Shown here one piece after another: positions 1-8,102 of a DNA stretch of 64,000 nt (its first letter is position 1; each line of letters starts with the position of its first letter). The notes under the pieces are model-generated. The model worked only from the letters and a program-made list of their open reading frames with translations. It was not told the DNA's origin and did no database searches. Origin of the DNA: an uncultured Paracoccaceae bacterium (GTDB taxonomy: Bacteria > Pseudomonadota > Alphaproteobacteria > Rhodobacterales > Rhodobacteraceae); NCBI GenBank assembly GCA_943787785.1, contig CALSNT010000015.1, forward strand, positions 48,384 through 112,383, in the 5' to 3' direction. Both the position numbers and the translations under genes were made by a program.

Positions 1-2
1 GG

Positions 3-482
3 ATCAAAGGCTTCGTTGACCGCGTCGTGATTGGCTGCGCGGCAGAGATCATCGCAGACCATCCCCGCTCCTATGACTCAGGCGATATGGTGTTTGACCC
101 GGTGCATTACCTGCGCCTGATCGAGCGCAAGATCATGTCCTTTGATCAGGCAGCGCCCTTGCAGGGCTGGGAGCTGCCAGAAGCCTTCGCCACGCTCCAG
201 CGGCTCTTGGAGGCCCGGCAAGGCAAGACCGGGAAGCGGGAGTATGTGCAGGTTCTTCGCCTGTTGGAACGCTTTGATCTGGCGGTGCTGCATCTGGCGA
301 TCAAAGACGCACTGCTGATGAGAGCGGTCAGCTTCGACGCGATCAAGCATCTGCTTCTCTGCCGTGTTGAGCGCCGACCGCCGCGGCTGGATCTGGATGT
401 CTATCCCTTTCTGCCCAGAACCAATGTCGCCACAACGTCTGCAGCCACCTACATGAGCCTGCTGACAGGCGGTGGCGCATGA
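3..482 (+). CDS. istA: IS21-family transposase IstA, 3' part (starts upstream of window)
   Basis: This is the C-terminal end of the large DDE transposase of an IS21-type element. The reading frame is open to the left window edge, so the catalytic part lies outside. The visible 150 or so residues carry the usual IstA tail, with a VHYLRLIERK-like stretch. The stop overlaps the start of the next gene by 4 bases (ATGA), the translational coupling typical of istA/istB. The call rests on sequence character together with the unmistakable IstB neighbour. Confidence 0.85.
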   Translation: MKGFVDRVVIGCAAEIIADHPRSYDSGDMVFDPVHYLRLIERKIMSFDQAAPLQGWELPEAFATLQRLLEARQGKTGKREYVQVLRLLERFDLAVLHLAIKDALLMRAVSFDAIKHLLLCRVERRPPRLDLDVYPFLPRTNVATTSAATYMSLLTGGGA

Positions 483-1243
483 CCGAGGCTCCTGAACTGC
501 TTCTGGCCCATCACCTCAAAACCCTGCGGTTGCCCACATTCCTGCGTGAGCACGACAAGCAAGCGCGTATCTGCGCCGCAGAGGGCGTGGACCATGTCCG
601 CTATCTGGCCCGGCTGACCGAGTTGGAACTGATCGACCGCGAACGACGCATGGTCGAACGCAGGATCAAGTCGGCGAAGTTCCCGGCGGTCAAAAGCCTG
701 GACAGCTTCGACTTCAAGGCGATCCCATCGCTGAACAAGATGATGGTTCTGGAATTGGCGCGCTGTGATTGGATCGAGCGCCAGGAGAACGTCATCGCGC
801 TCGGCCCGTCCGGCACCGGCAAAACCCATGTCGCGCTCGGGCTGGGCCTTGCAGCGTGTCAAAAAGGGCTGCCGGTGGCGTTTGTAACAGCAGCGGCGTT
901 GGTCAATGAACTGATGGAATCCAGAGACGAGAAGCGCTTGCTGCGCCTGCAGCGACAACTGGCCAAAGTCAAACTGCTGATCATCGACGAGTTGGGCTTC
1001 GTGCCCCTCAGCAAAACCGGCGCTGAACTATTGTTCGAGCTGATCTCACAGCGTTACGAACGCGGCTCCACGCTAATCACCAGCAACCTGCCATTCGAAG
1101 AATGGACTGACACATTCGGCACCGAACGCCTGACTGGCGCCCTTCTGGATCGCCTGACCCATCATGTGAACATTCTGGAAATGAACGGCGAAAGCTACCG
1201 CCTCAGCCAGAGCCGCCAACGAACCAAAACAACCGGAACTTGA
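479..1243 (+). CDS. istB: IS21-family helper ATPase IstB
   Basis: 254 residues, a normal IstB length. IstB is the AAA+ (DnaA/DnaC-like) partner that assembles on target DNA and stimulates IstA. The Walker A GPSGTGKT lies near residue 109, the Walker B LLIIDELGF near 165, and a sensor-like TLITSNLPF follows near 198. The gene appears intact and is coupled to istA by a 4-base overlap. With istA it forms the transposition module of one insertion sequence, whose left end lies outside the window. Confidence 0.95.
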   Translation: MTEAPELLLAHHLKTLRLPTFLREHDKQARICAAEGVDHVRYLARLTELELIDRERRMVERRIKSAKFPAVKSLDSFDFKAIPSLNKMMVLELARCDWIERQENVIALGPSGTGKTHVALGLGLAACQKGLPVAFVTAAALVNELMESRDEKRLLRLQRQLAKVKLLIIDELGFVPLSKTGAELLFELISQRYERGSTLITSNLPFEEWTDTFGTERLTGALLDRLTHHVNILEMNGESYRLSQSRQRTKTTGT

Positions 1244-1390
1244 TCAAAGCAGGATTGGCCTGACGGCCAATGCGCCTTGGAACGTGCTTGCTACCTGAGG
1301 GCCTCACGCTCCAAGGCGCACACCACAAACTGGCCGGCTTTTGCTCCGCCCTAGTGGCAGGATATTACGCCGCCGTTGACACCGATGGCA
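1244..1390 (+). mobile_element. Right end region of the IS21-type element
   Basis: Non-coding DNA after istB. It contains a strong imperfect inverted repeat (1271-1286 with 1305-1320), then a segment (about 1330-1390) that reads like the terminal sequence of IS21 elements (TGGCCGGCTTTTGCTCCGCC). The exact end cannot be fixed without the left end. A small open frame at 1270-1515 crosses this DNA and shows no protein-like features, so I do not call it a gene. Confidence 0.55.
1271..1320. repeat. Hairpin-forming inverted repeat downstream of istB
   Basis: TGCGCCTTGGAACGTG at 1271-1286 pairs with CACGCTCCAAGGCGCA at 1305-1320, giving 15 pairs with one mismatch and an 18-base loop. There is no T-run after it, so it is not a classical terminator. 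It may be a recombination or transcription-blocking element of the IS. Confidence 0.6.
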
Positions 1391-1625
1391 GTTCGAACGG
1401 GACAACGGTAGATTTGGCCATGGCGGCATATCCTTTCTCTCTGAGATCGACGGCGTCTTTCAACACCGCCATGATATGCCGCTTACTTCAGGCCATCACC
1501 AACTTTCGGGCATAACTCACAGCCTTAGATCAACTAGCAAGCTTGCCTAAACATTTCTGGGCGCGCAGTTGTCAAATTTCGTGCTTGGGACAGGCCTGTT
1601 GGCATTTCTAACGATCTAAGGTTTC

Positions 1626-2594
1626 TTATGCAGACAATGGTTGCTTTGACACGCCGTCCCACCGTCTCAACATCCAATACCACTGCTCAGGGTCTGCTTT
1701 GATCCGCGCAGATAGACTGTCATTAAAAGCGCGGGTCATGGTGACGCAGTCTGTGTGGGGGATTGGAGCTTCGAATACCACGTGAAATGCATTCCCGTCT
1801 TCAATGCGAATACCATAGGCAGGTATCATGGGCAGTTCGTATTTGAGTGCAAGTTGGGCAGCAGCGACGGACGTGAGCGCGTCAAGACCAAGAAACGGTA
1901 TCCGTACACCTTCAGAATATTTTTCATCCAACAAGATTGAGATAATGCCGCCATCCCGCAAATGCCGTACAAGGCCCCTAGTCCCAACTCTACCGGTGGC
2001 CAGAATCGGTTTGCCGCCCGCCTCAATGCCGGAACGAATTCGGCGCTCATAGTGGCGGTTTTTGTGGGGCCGATAAACAGCTCCGCTTTCCATCCCGTGC
2101 ATTTTGATCACGGCACGAACTGCTTCCCATTGTCCAAAATGACCTGACACAATGATTGCCCCTTTGCCGACCGAGTTCGCCTCTTTCAGCGCGGCAAGGC
2201 CGGGACCTGAGTTTCTGAACTTGTGGTGTTGGATTTGGAATTCAGCATCGTGGTAAATCTCAAAAAGCGTTCGCCCCATATGCCTCCCCATATTTCGACG
2301 AAGCTTTGCGCGTTCACCTCGCATCATGTTGGGAAAAACTTGCTTAACTTCCCGGTCAAACCGGCTTCTTGCAGGCGGGAACCAGCTCATGACAAACCCA
2401 AAAGTCGTCCCCAAACCACGGGACCGATAATCGAACGTGCGCCATCGATAGGCTGTAAGCGCAGACCACAAGGCGAAGTACCGAGCGTGATGTAAGACTG
2501 ATGTCAGGGTGGTGGAATACATGGCACCGTATGACTGGGTTTTGTTGCAATACCAATCGAAATCGTAGGGCCCACCACTCCGTTCCATACCCAT
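1626..2594 (-). CDS. Lysophospholipid / lipid A acyltransferase family protein (LpxL/HtrB-like)
   Basis: 322 residues. Members move an acyl chain onto a lipid acceptor at the inner membrane, as LpxL/LpxM do in lipid A synthesis. The hallmark HX4E motif is present as SGHFGQWE near residue 152, followed by a YRPHKNRHYE segment, a LLDEK box near 215 and an EQWYWMLRRW end typical of the family. It lies inside the likely integrated element, between an IS21 copy and the integrase. It may therefore be cargo that alters the envelope rather than the housekeeping copy. The start may lie further in, for example at the MYSTTL methionine near residue 25. Confidence 0.8.
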   Translation of the reverse strand: MGMERSGGPYDFDWYCNKTQSYGAMYSTTLTSVLHHARYFALWSALTAYRWRTFDYRSRGLGTTFGFVMSWFPPARSRFDREVKQVFPNMMRGERAKLRRNMGRHMGRTLFEIYHDAEFQIQHHKFRNSGPGLAALKEANSVGKGAIIVSGHFGQWEAVRAVIKMHGMESGAVYRPHKNRHYERRIRSGIEAGGKPILATGRVGTRGLVRHLRDGGIISILLDEKYSEGVRIPFLGLDALTSVAAAQLALKYELPMIPAYGIRIEDGNAFHVVFEAPIPHTDCVTMTRAFNDSLSARIKADPEQWYWMLRRWDGVSKQPLSA

Positions 2595-2661
2595 TTCCGT
2601 TTGAATCGGCGCGTTCTCAAGGCCGCAATCTGAGGCTTCCGTAAAGTCGCATTTCCCGACC

Positions 2662-3678
2662 CTAGTCGATTAACCCAACCACATCCTGCACATTCAAATG
2701 TGTGTATCGTTGAACACTTCTGATGTCTCTGTGCCCACTTACCATCATGATCTGGGCTTGGTTCAGTCCCTTTCTGGCAACCTCTGTGATCCTTGAGTGC
2801 CGAAGTTGGTGGAATCTCACATCACTGTCCAATCCGACCGCTTCCCTAGCCCTCCTGACAGCCTGTGTGACGCTGTAGGCTGCGACCGGGTATATCCTTG
2901 CGTTTCGATCCGAGATTCCTGTCAGTGACTCTCTCAGGAGCTCTACGGCCCGTTTGGTCAAGGGAACATCCCTGTCTCCTTCTTTGCCGTCAACGACACA
3001 AAGAAATCTGTCTTCGAGATGCAGATCATGGGGCGTCAAACGTAGTATTTCAGATCGCCTCATTGCTGTCTCATATGCCAGTTCCGTTATCAAAGCCATT
3101 TGGGGCGACATGGCAGACAACAGCATCATCAACTCGTCCCTTGAGACCACACGGTCCCGTGGCTTGCTAGGTTTGGGCATTGTGATCAGCTCGCATGGGT
3201 TCTGGATGCTTGGCTTTCCCTCCGATACCAACTCGCGAATGTACCAGCGATAAACCCTTCGGATCATCAACAGTTCATCCCGACACGTTGCCTGCGTAAC
3301 CTCTGCCAATCGATGCTGCTTGAAGGCATTCACATCCTTTAGCGTGATACGGTCCATCCGGTTTCGCATTTTCTTGAACTTGCAGATTCTGTCGATCCTG
3401 TTGGCGGTAAGAGCCTGTGAAAGTCGGTTCTCCAGTTCGTTGTGGCAATACATGTGGCCAGCATCCAGAAATGGCGGATGTCCGAGACCAAGTTCCAGAC
3501 CTTTTTGCTGAGCGAAGCGTTCAGCTCTTCCACGAGTTGCGAATGTGCCGGAGGCGAAAATCTTGCCTTTGCCTCTGATTTGAACGTTCCATTTACCCGA
3601 AGGCAGTTTGCGAATCGTAGCCATTGCGAAAAGTTCCCATATTAGTTTAACTTTATCTCGTAAATACTTATTTTTCAT
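2662..3678 (-). CDS. Tyrosine recombinase / phage-type integrase
   Basis: 338 residues. The C-terminal half carries the catalytic set: an Arg in the TAMRRSEIL box near residue 209, HQLRHS near 290, GHRDIRSVQRYTH near 316 with the nucleophilic Tyr. The N-terminal part looks like an SAM-like core-binding domain with an arm-type start (MATIRKLPSGKWNVQIR). The true start may be that internal Met (residue 19, about 3624) rather than the upstream one. The gene lies directly next to a 3' tRNA fragment at 3693-3737, the usual arrangement for an integrase beside its attachment site. Confidence 0.93.
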   Translation of the reverse strand: MKNKYLRDKVKLIWELFAMATIRKLPSGKWNVQIRGKGKIFASGTFATRGRAERFAQQKGLELGLGHPPFLDAGHMYCHNELENRLSQALTANRIDRICKFKKMRNRMDRITLKDVNAFKQHRLAEVTQATCRDELLMIRRVYRWYIRELVSEGKPSIQNPCELITMPKPSKPRDRVVSRDELMMLLSAMSPQMALITELAYETAMRRSEILRLTPHDLHLEDRFLCVVDGKEGDRDVPLTKRAVELLRESLTGISDRNARIYPVAAYSVTQAVRRAREAVGLDSDVRFHQLRHSRITEVARKGLNQAQIMMVSGHRDIRSVQRYTHLNVQDVVGLID

Positions 3679-3692
3679 ATATTAAATACCGA

Positions 3693-3737
3693 TTACCAAG
3701 GTTAGGGTCGTGAGTTCGAATCTCATCGCCCGCTCCA
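3693..3737 (+). repeat. 3' tRNA fragment (probably tRNA-Gly), candidate att site
   Basis: The sequence folds as the 3' part of a tRNA: end of an anticodon loop, 3' anticodon stem, variable bases, T arm GTGAG-TTCGAAT-CTCAT, acceptor strand CGCCCGC and TCCA. No 5' half precedes it; the upstream DNA is AT-rich integrase promoter. The CC at the second and third anticodon positions and the acceptor strand suggest tRNA-Gly. Identity starting in the anticodon loop is typical of tyrosine-recombinase attachment sites, so this marks one end of the element holding the integrase. Confidence 0.75.
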
Positions 3738-3745
3738 AATTTACA

Positions 3746-3777
3746 AGGCCATCCGGCAACGGGTGGCCTGTTTTTTT
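3746..3777 (+). terminator. Rho-independent terminator
   Basis: AGGCCATCC and GGGTGGCCT form a GC-rich stem around a short loop, followed by seven T. It sits where the terminator of the original tRNA gene would be, just after the CCA end. Confidence 0.8.
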
Positions 3778-3828
3778 GGCCACAACAGATCCGCCTGATG
3801 GTCGGCACGCATAGCGCCGGTCTTCACA

Positions 3829-5166
3829 ATGACGGTCGCGTCGCTCATGGTAGGTTCATGTACGCCACACTTCACGATATTATTGAATTGGAAACAGAGC
3901 GCTGTGGTGTCTAAACCCCTGCACATCCTGCGGATCACTCCCCACTTTCTTCGCCCCAAGCTCGCCCCGGTGGCCTATGATCCATGCGGAGGTTTGCAGG
4001 TCCAGTCGCGACGCCTAACCCAGGCATTGGATCGAGGAACCATTCGGCAGACGGTTTTGACCAGTCGTCTGCCGGGTAGTGCCCGGAAGGAAAATCTGGC
4101 GAACGGTACAGAAATTCACTCGGTCGGGCCGGTTCTGCCAGAATGGCTGGTGCCTTGGGCGTTGTCGCTGACATGGGGGATTGCGGTCCTGGCACAGCTT
4201 TGGCGGCAGCGTCGTACCGTTGATCTGATCCACATCCACTTAAATCACTGGCTATGGTGCAGAATCCTGATTGTAGCCGCGCGAACAATCGGACTGCCGA
4301 CGGTGGTGAAAGCAAGCACCGATCTTTGGGTGGCTCAGAACAACCGATTCGTGCGGCACATTGGCCATTGGATCGACGGGTTTGCACTCCGCCGGGCCTC
4401 TCACGTGATTACACTGACGGAAAGCTGCGCCAGAAAAATGCGTTTCAGCTACGGTTTCACAACCGAACAGGCGACAGTGATTCCCGATGCGATTGATCTT
4501 TCGGCGTTTTGCGCAAACCTCTCGCCTATACAGATCGAGGCGTTCCGACAGCGGTTTGCAATTCCAAACGACAGAAATATCGTCCTCTATCTGGGCCGCA
4601 TCCGGTCCGAGAAGGGCTGGCAAGACCTGCCGGACGTCGCCCGCGCCCTCGGCCCCCAGGACTTCCTTCTGATCTGCGGCGACGGACCAGACCGGGCGAA
4701 ACTCAAGACAGCAATGGCGCGAGCCTGTCCAGATGACCGATGGCGTATCACAGGCTTCGTCGATCAGTTGCAAGCGCGCATTGCGCTCGAGGTTGCGGAC
4801 ATCCTGATTCTACCTTCCCGACGCGAGGCTTTCGGAGGATTCCTGCTGGAAGCAATGGCCTGCGGTATCCCTGCGGTTTCTTACCGGATCGGAGGCATAC
4901 CCGAGCTGGCTGGAAATCCCGCCGCCATCAGACTGATTGAACCGGGTGATACAGCAGCGTTCACCAGCGCTGTGTGTCATCTTTTGAGCGACCCTGCGGA
5001 ACGCGAGCTATTAACTCAGCGCGGTCAGGATCGTGTCTCGGACTTCGGGCTGGATGACGCAACAGCCTCGGTTCTGTCAGTTTACGCAAAGGTCATGGCC
5101 ACACCACACGCGACCATCAACCGACTGAAATCGCTACAGAAACCTGACTCACAGATGACACGATGA
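3829..5166 (+). CDS. Glycosyltransferase family 4 protein
   Basis: About 419-445 residues of the GT-B fold. It is expected to transfer a sugar from a nucleotide-sugar donor to a glycan or lipid acceptor on the cytoplasmic face. The C-terminal donor-site hallmarks are visible: LYLGRIRSEKGWQDL near residue 248 and the EX7E segment REAFGGFLLEAMACG near 340. The ATG at 3829 gives an atypical N-terminus. GTG at 3907 gives a normal start (SKPLHILRITPHF) and is probably the true one. The gene overlaps the following PIG-L-type deacetylase by 4 bases, suggesting a two-gene unit for a glycan or glycolipid. Confidence 0.88.
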   Translation: MTVASLMVGSCTPHFTILLNWKQSAVVSKPLHILRITPHFLRPKLAPVAYDPCGGLQVQSRRLTQALDRGTIRQTVLTSRLPGSARKENLANGTEIHSVGPVLPEWLVPWALSLTWGIAVLAQLWRQRRTVDLIHIHLNHWLWCRILIVAARTIGLPTVVKASTDLWVAQNNRFVRHIGHWIDGFALRRASHVITLTESCARKMRFSYGFTTEQATVIPDAIDLSAFCANLSPIQIEAFRQRFAIPNDRNIVLYLGRIRSEKGWQDLPDVARALGPQDFLLICGDGPDRAKLKTAMARACPDDRWRITGFVDQLQARIALEVADILILPSRREAFGGFLLEAMACGIPAVSYRIGGIPELAGNPAAIRLIEPGDTAAFTSAVCHLLSDPAERELLTQRGQDRVSDFGLDDATASVLSVYAKVMATPHATINRLKSLQKPDSQMTR

Positions 5167-5924
5167 GCGGTCCAAAGGGCGCGACCATCATTGTTGCCCA
5201 TCCTGATGATGAGGTGCTTTGGTTCGCCTCGGCGCTGCCAGAGGCCGCTGAGGTCATCATTGCGTTTCAGGACTACGCAGTGCGGCCGGGCCTTGGCGAG
5301 CGTCGTGCACAGGCGATGGCCGATTTGCCGTTTGGGGTGCACTGTCTGGCGCTTTCCGAGGCGGGCACGTTCGACGCCGTTAACTGGTCTGAACCGACGC
5401 GCTCAGCACTTGGGCTAAAGATGAATGCAGCCGGAACAGCCCCGGCGGTGTCTGAAGCCTATGCCCGGAACTATGAGGCTCTTCGAACCCGGTTGAGCCA
5501 CCGCCTCTCTCCGGACTCTTGCGTATTCACCCACAATCCATGGGGTGAGTATGGGCATGCAGATCACGTTCAGCTCTATCAAGTGTTGGAGAGCCTGCGC
5601 GCTGATATCGGGTTTGATATGTGGGTATCGGGCTATGTATCAAGCCGCACGATGCTACTGGCCCGGCAATACGCCACGCCCTCGCAGCCGATCCTTCACG
5701 GGCGCCCTGACGCTGCTTTGGGCGCGCGGGTAATGGAGATCTACCAGCGCCACGATTGCTGGACCTGGAAGAACGATTGGGTTTGGCCCGCCGAGGAATA
5801 CTTTCTTCCGGCTCCATTGCCTTTGGTTGGTGCCAAAACCGTTCAGCCAGTTACAGACAGAACGCCGCTTTGTCATATTCCAGCGCCGGAAATCGGGCCG
5901 GATAGGATCGTTCGGTTCCGCTGA
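5163..5924 (+). CDS. PIG-L/LmbE-family zinc deacetylase
   Basis: 253 residues. The family removes N-acetyl groups from GlcNAc-type sugars with a metal site. The zinc-binding AHPDDE motif is at residues 13-18 and the second ligand motif YGHADH near 130, both intact. The start overlaps the stop of the GT4 gene (ATGA), so the two are probably co-translated. A sensible reading is that the glycosyltransferase adds an N-acetyl sugar that this enzyme then deacetylates, but the product is unknown. Confidence 0.85.
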   Translation: MSGPKGATIIVAHPDDEVLWFASALPEAAEVIIAFQDYAVRPGLGERRAQAMADLPFGVHCLALSEAGTFDAVNWSEPTRSALGLKMNAAGTAPAVSEAYARNYEALRTRLSHRLSPDSCVFTHNPWGEYGHADHVQLYQVLESLRADIGFDMWVSGYVSSRTMLLARQYATPSQPILHGRPDAALGARVMEIYQRHDCWTWKNDWVWPAEEYFLPAPLPLVGAKTVQPVTDRTPLCHIPAPEIGPDRIVRFR

Positions 5925-5933
5925 CGTTGGGTC

Positions 5934-6938
5934 TCAGCCCTCTCGCAAGCCAGCGATCCTGCGATCAGTTGCTGCCATTGCCTCTGACGACACCACACCG
6001 CTCGCCAGCGCATCCTGAACCGCCACGTTGATCCGCGCCCCAATGGCCGGCTCCGGATTGGTGAAATTCCCGAAAATAAGAAGATCATTGCCTGCCACCA
6101 TGGCTTCGCGCACCGAGGCGGCCTCGGAGTAGGCATTCCGCACGGCGCCCATCTGCAAATCATCGGTGATGATCGGGCCATCAAACCCAATATCCCGCCG
6201 CAGCATCTGCACCGCCCTCTTGCTGAGCGAGGTTGGTTGAAACCGCCCATCGGACATACTCGCATGGAACAGATGCGCCATCATCACGCTGTCGGCCAAC
6301 CCCTCCGAAACCAGTTGAGCAAACGGATCCAACTCCGCTTCCGACCAACTTTGAGTGATATCCGGCAAGCCGAGATGGCTGTCCGCGCTCGTGCTGCCGT
6401 GGCCGGGGAAGTGTTTGAGGCAGGTTGCCAGCCCGGCGGCGCGATGCGCCCGGATGAACTGCCGCGCGGCCGCTGTGACCACACGCGGATCCGCCGAGAA
6501 ACTGCGCCCCAACCCGCCGATGATCGGATTGCGCGGGTTCACGTTGAGGTCGGTCACCGGGGCAAGGTTCAATGTGATCCCGGCCTTTGCCAGTTGCGCG
6601 GCGCGCGGCTGATAATAGTCGAAAACACAGGCTTCAGTGTCGCAACGCGCCACCACCTGCTGCGCGGCCAGCCAGGCTTTGAAACCGCGCGCGGTGTTTG
6701 TGCGGGTCGTCGGCCCGCCCTCGTTGTCGATGGCGATGATCGGAGGCGTCGTGCCTCCCGCAGCCCGCAGCCCATCCAGAAGTTTCCGTAACTGGCGGGC
6801 GCTGCGAATATTCCGTTCGAACAGGACGACGCCCCCGACACGGCCCGTCGCCAAATCCCGGGCAACTGCCTGCACGCCTGCGTCGCGCGCCCGTGTGCCG
6901 GTAAATCCGACCAGTATCCGCGCCCCTGCCCGGCGCAC
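5934..6938 (-). CDS. Glycoside hydrolase family 3 protein (NagZ-like), Tat signal split by a frameshift
   Basis: 334 residues from a GTG. GH3 beta-N-acetylhexosaminidases of this type cleave GlcNAc from cell-wall fragments. The KHFPGHGSTSADSH motif is near residue 187 and the presumed nucleophile Asp sits in the ITDDLQMG segment near 265. Upstream, another frame starting at 7029 encodes a Tat signal beginning MTQSRRQFLRNSATAT. One base further on, the frame of this gene supplies its missing second half (LSVLAAPAVAQRDP). The intact protein would therefore run from 7029 with a one-base indel near 6980, and would be exported. Confidence 0.85.
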   Translation of the reverse strand: MRRAGARILVGFTGTRARDAGVQAVARDLATGRVGGVVLFERNIRSARQLRKLLDGLRAAGGTTPPIIAIDNEGGPTTRTNTARGFKAWLAAQQVVARCDTEACVFDYYQPRAAQLAKAGITLNLAPVTDLNVNPRNPIIGGLGRSFSADPRVVTAAARQFIRAHRAAGLATCLKHFPGHGSTSADSHLGLPDITQSWSEAELDPFAQLVSEGLADSVMMAHLFHASMSDGRFQPTSLSKRAVQMLRRDIGFDGPIITDDLQMGAVRNAYSEAASVREAMVAGNDLLIFGNFTNPEPAIGARINVAVQDALASGVVSSEAMAATDRRIAGLREG

Positions 6939-7059
6939 CGGATCCCTCTGTGCGACGGCCGGGGCAGCCAGAACGCTTAACAGTCGCGGTGGCGCTATTT
7001 CTCAGAAACTGGCGGCGGGACTGCGTCATACGCTGTGGGTCTACCCCGACCAGGACGCC

Positions 7060-7455
7060 TCAGCCAGAGGCGTCGGCCTCGTCCAGCACCCGGCGGGCAA
7101 TACGAAAACACTCCAGCGCCATCGGCACCCCGGCATAAATACCAACGGCATGAATGATGGCGCGGATTTCCTCGCGGCTGACACCATTGTTCAATGCGCC
7201 CCGGCAGTGCACTTCCCATTCGTGTAGGCGGCCCAGCGCCCCCAACATGGCAAGGTTCATCATCGAGCGGGTCTTTGGCGGGATCGCTTCGTCGCCCCAA
7301 CCAAAGCCCCAGCACCAGGCGGTCATAGCCTCCTGAAACGGGCGAGTCAGATCGTCGGCGGCGGCAAGGTTCTTCTCGACATATTCAGCGCCAAGCGTCG
7401 CCTTGCGCTGCTCCAGCCCCTTCAGGAACAGGTCTTCATCGAAAGCGTCGCTCAA
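7060..7455 (-). CDS. Carboxymuconolactone decarboxylase (CMD) family protein
   Basis: 131 residues, a single CMD domain, resembling PcaC-like 4-carboxymuconolactone decarboxylases. The conserved helical stretch with LAMLGALGRLHEWEVHCRGA near residue 72 and the HAVGIYAGVP segment near 108 are characteristic. The Cys of the AhpD-type CxxC pair is not present as a pair, so a peroxidase role is unlikely. The gene overlaps the upstream yqeY-like gene by 4 bases. The true substrate is unknown, since no protocatechuate genes lie nearby. Confidence 0.8.
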   Translation of the reverse strand: MSDAFDEDLFLKGLEQRKATLGAEYVEKNLAAADDLTRPFQEAMTAWCWGFGWGDEAIPPKTRSMMNLAMLGALGRLHEWEVHCRGALNNGVSREEIRAIIHAVGIYAGVPMALECFRIARRVLDEADASG

Positions 7456-7922
7456 CTCAGCCGCGCCTTGACCATCGGCCCGACGGAACCGAAATCCATC
7501 TGGCCGGTGTATTTGCCCTTCAACGCGCCCATCACCGCGCCCATGTCGCGGATCGAGGTTGCTCCGGCATCGGCAATTGCCGCGTCGATGGCGGCGGCGG
7601 TTTCTTCTTCGGACATCTGCCGGGGCAGGAAATCCTCGATCACCTTGATCTCTTCGCGTTCCTTTTCGGCCAATTCCAACCGTCCGCCTTCGTCATAGGC
7701 GCGCGCACTTTCGTGACGCTGTTTCACCATTTTCCCGAGGATCGCCAGAACCTCAGGATCGCCAACAGCGGCCTCGCCGTCTTCTCCGCCACGCTGCGCA
7801 ATCTCGCGATCCTTGATTGCGGCGTTAATCAACCGCAGGGTCGACAGGCGCGTGGCATCCTTGGCGCGCATGGCGTCTTTCAACGCCTCGCCCACTTTCG
7901 TTCTCAGAGTCATCACAGACAT
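7452..7922 (-). CDS. GatB/YqeY domain-containing protein
   Basis: 156 residues, full length for a stand-alone YqeY-type protein, which shares the tRNA-binding tail domain of GatB. Typical features are TLRLINAAIKDREIA near residue 29, a middle region rich in Glu and Lys, and an end containing GALKGKYTGQMDFG. The function is uncertain. It is divergent from carA across a gap of about 180 bases that must hold both promoters, and overlaps the CMD gene, with which it probably forms an operon. Confidence 0.9.
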   Translation of the reverse strand: MSVMTLRTKVGEALKDAMRAKDATRLSTLRLINAAIKDREIAQRGGEDGEAAVGDPEVLAILGKMVKQRHESARAYDEGGRLELAEKEREEIKVIEDFLPRQMSEEETAAAIDAAIADAGATSIRDMGAVMGALKGKYTGQMDFGSVGPMVKARLS

Positions 7923-8102
7923 CCCAATGTTTCGCGCCCCAGTCTGCGACCATAGCCAATGGAGCGCCGGCCCGCAACAACCGGTTTTCCGCGTAACTCT
8001 TTGATTTCCCTACGTTAGCCGAATCAGATCAGCCGCTTGACCAGCCACCGCCGCGCCCGTAGGTTGCCGCGAATTTGCCACCGCCATGATCCAGGGGGAT
8101 CC

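Noticed and set aside
1270..1515. Small plus-strand frame after istB
   Set aside because: It starts inside the IS hairpin and has no recognisable domain; probably terminal IS sequence and flank.
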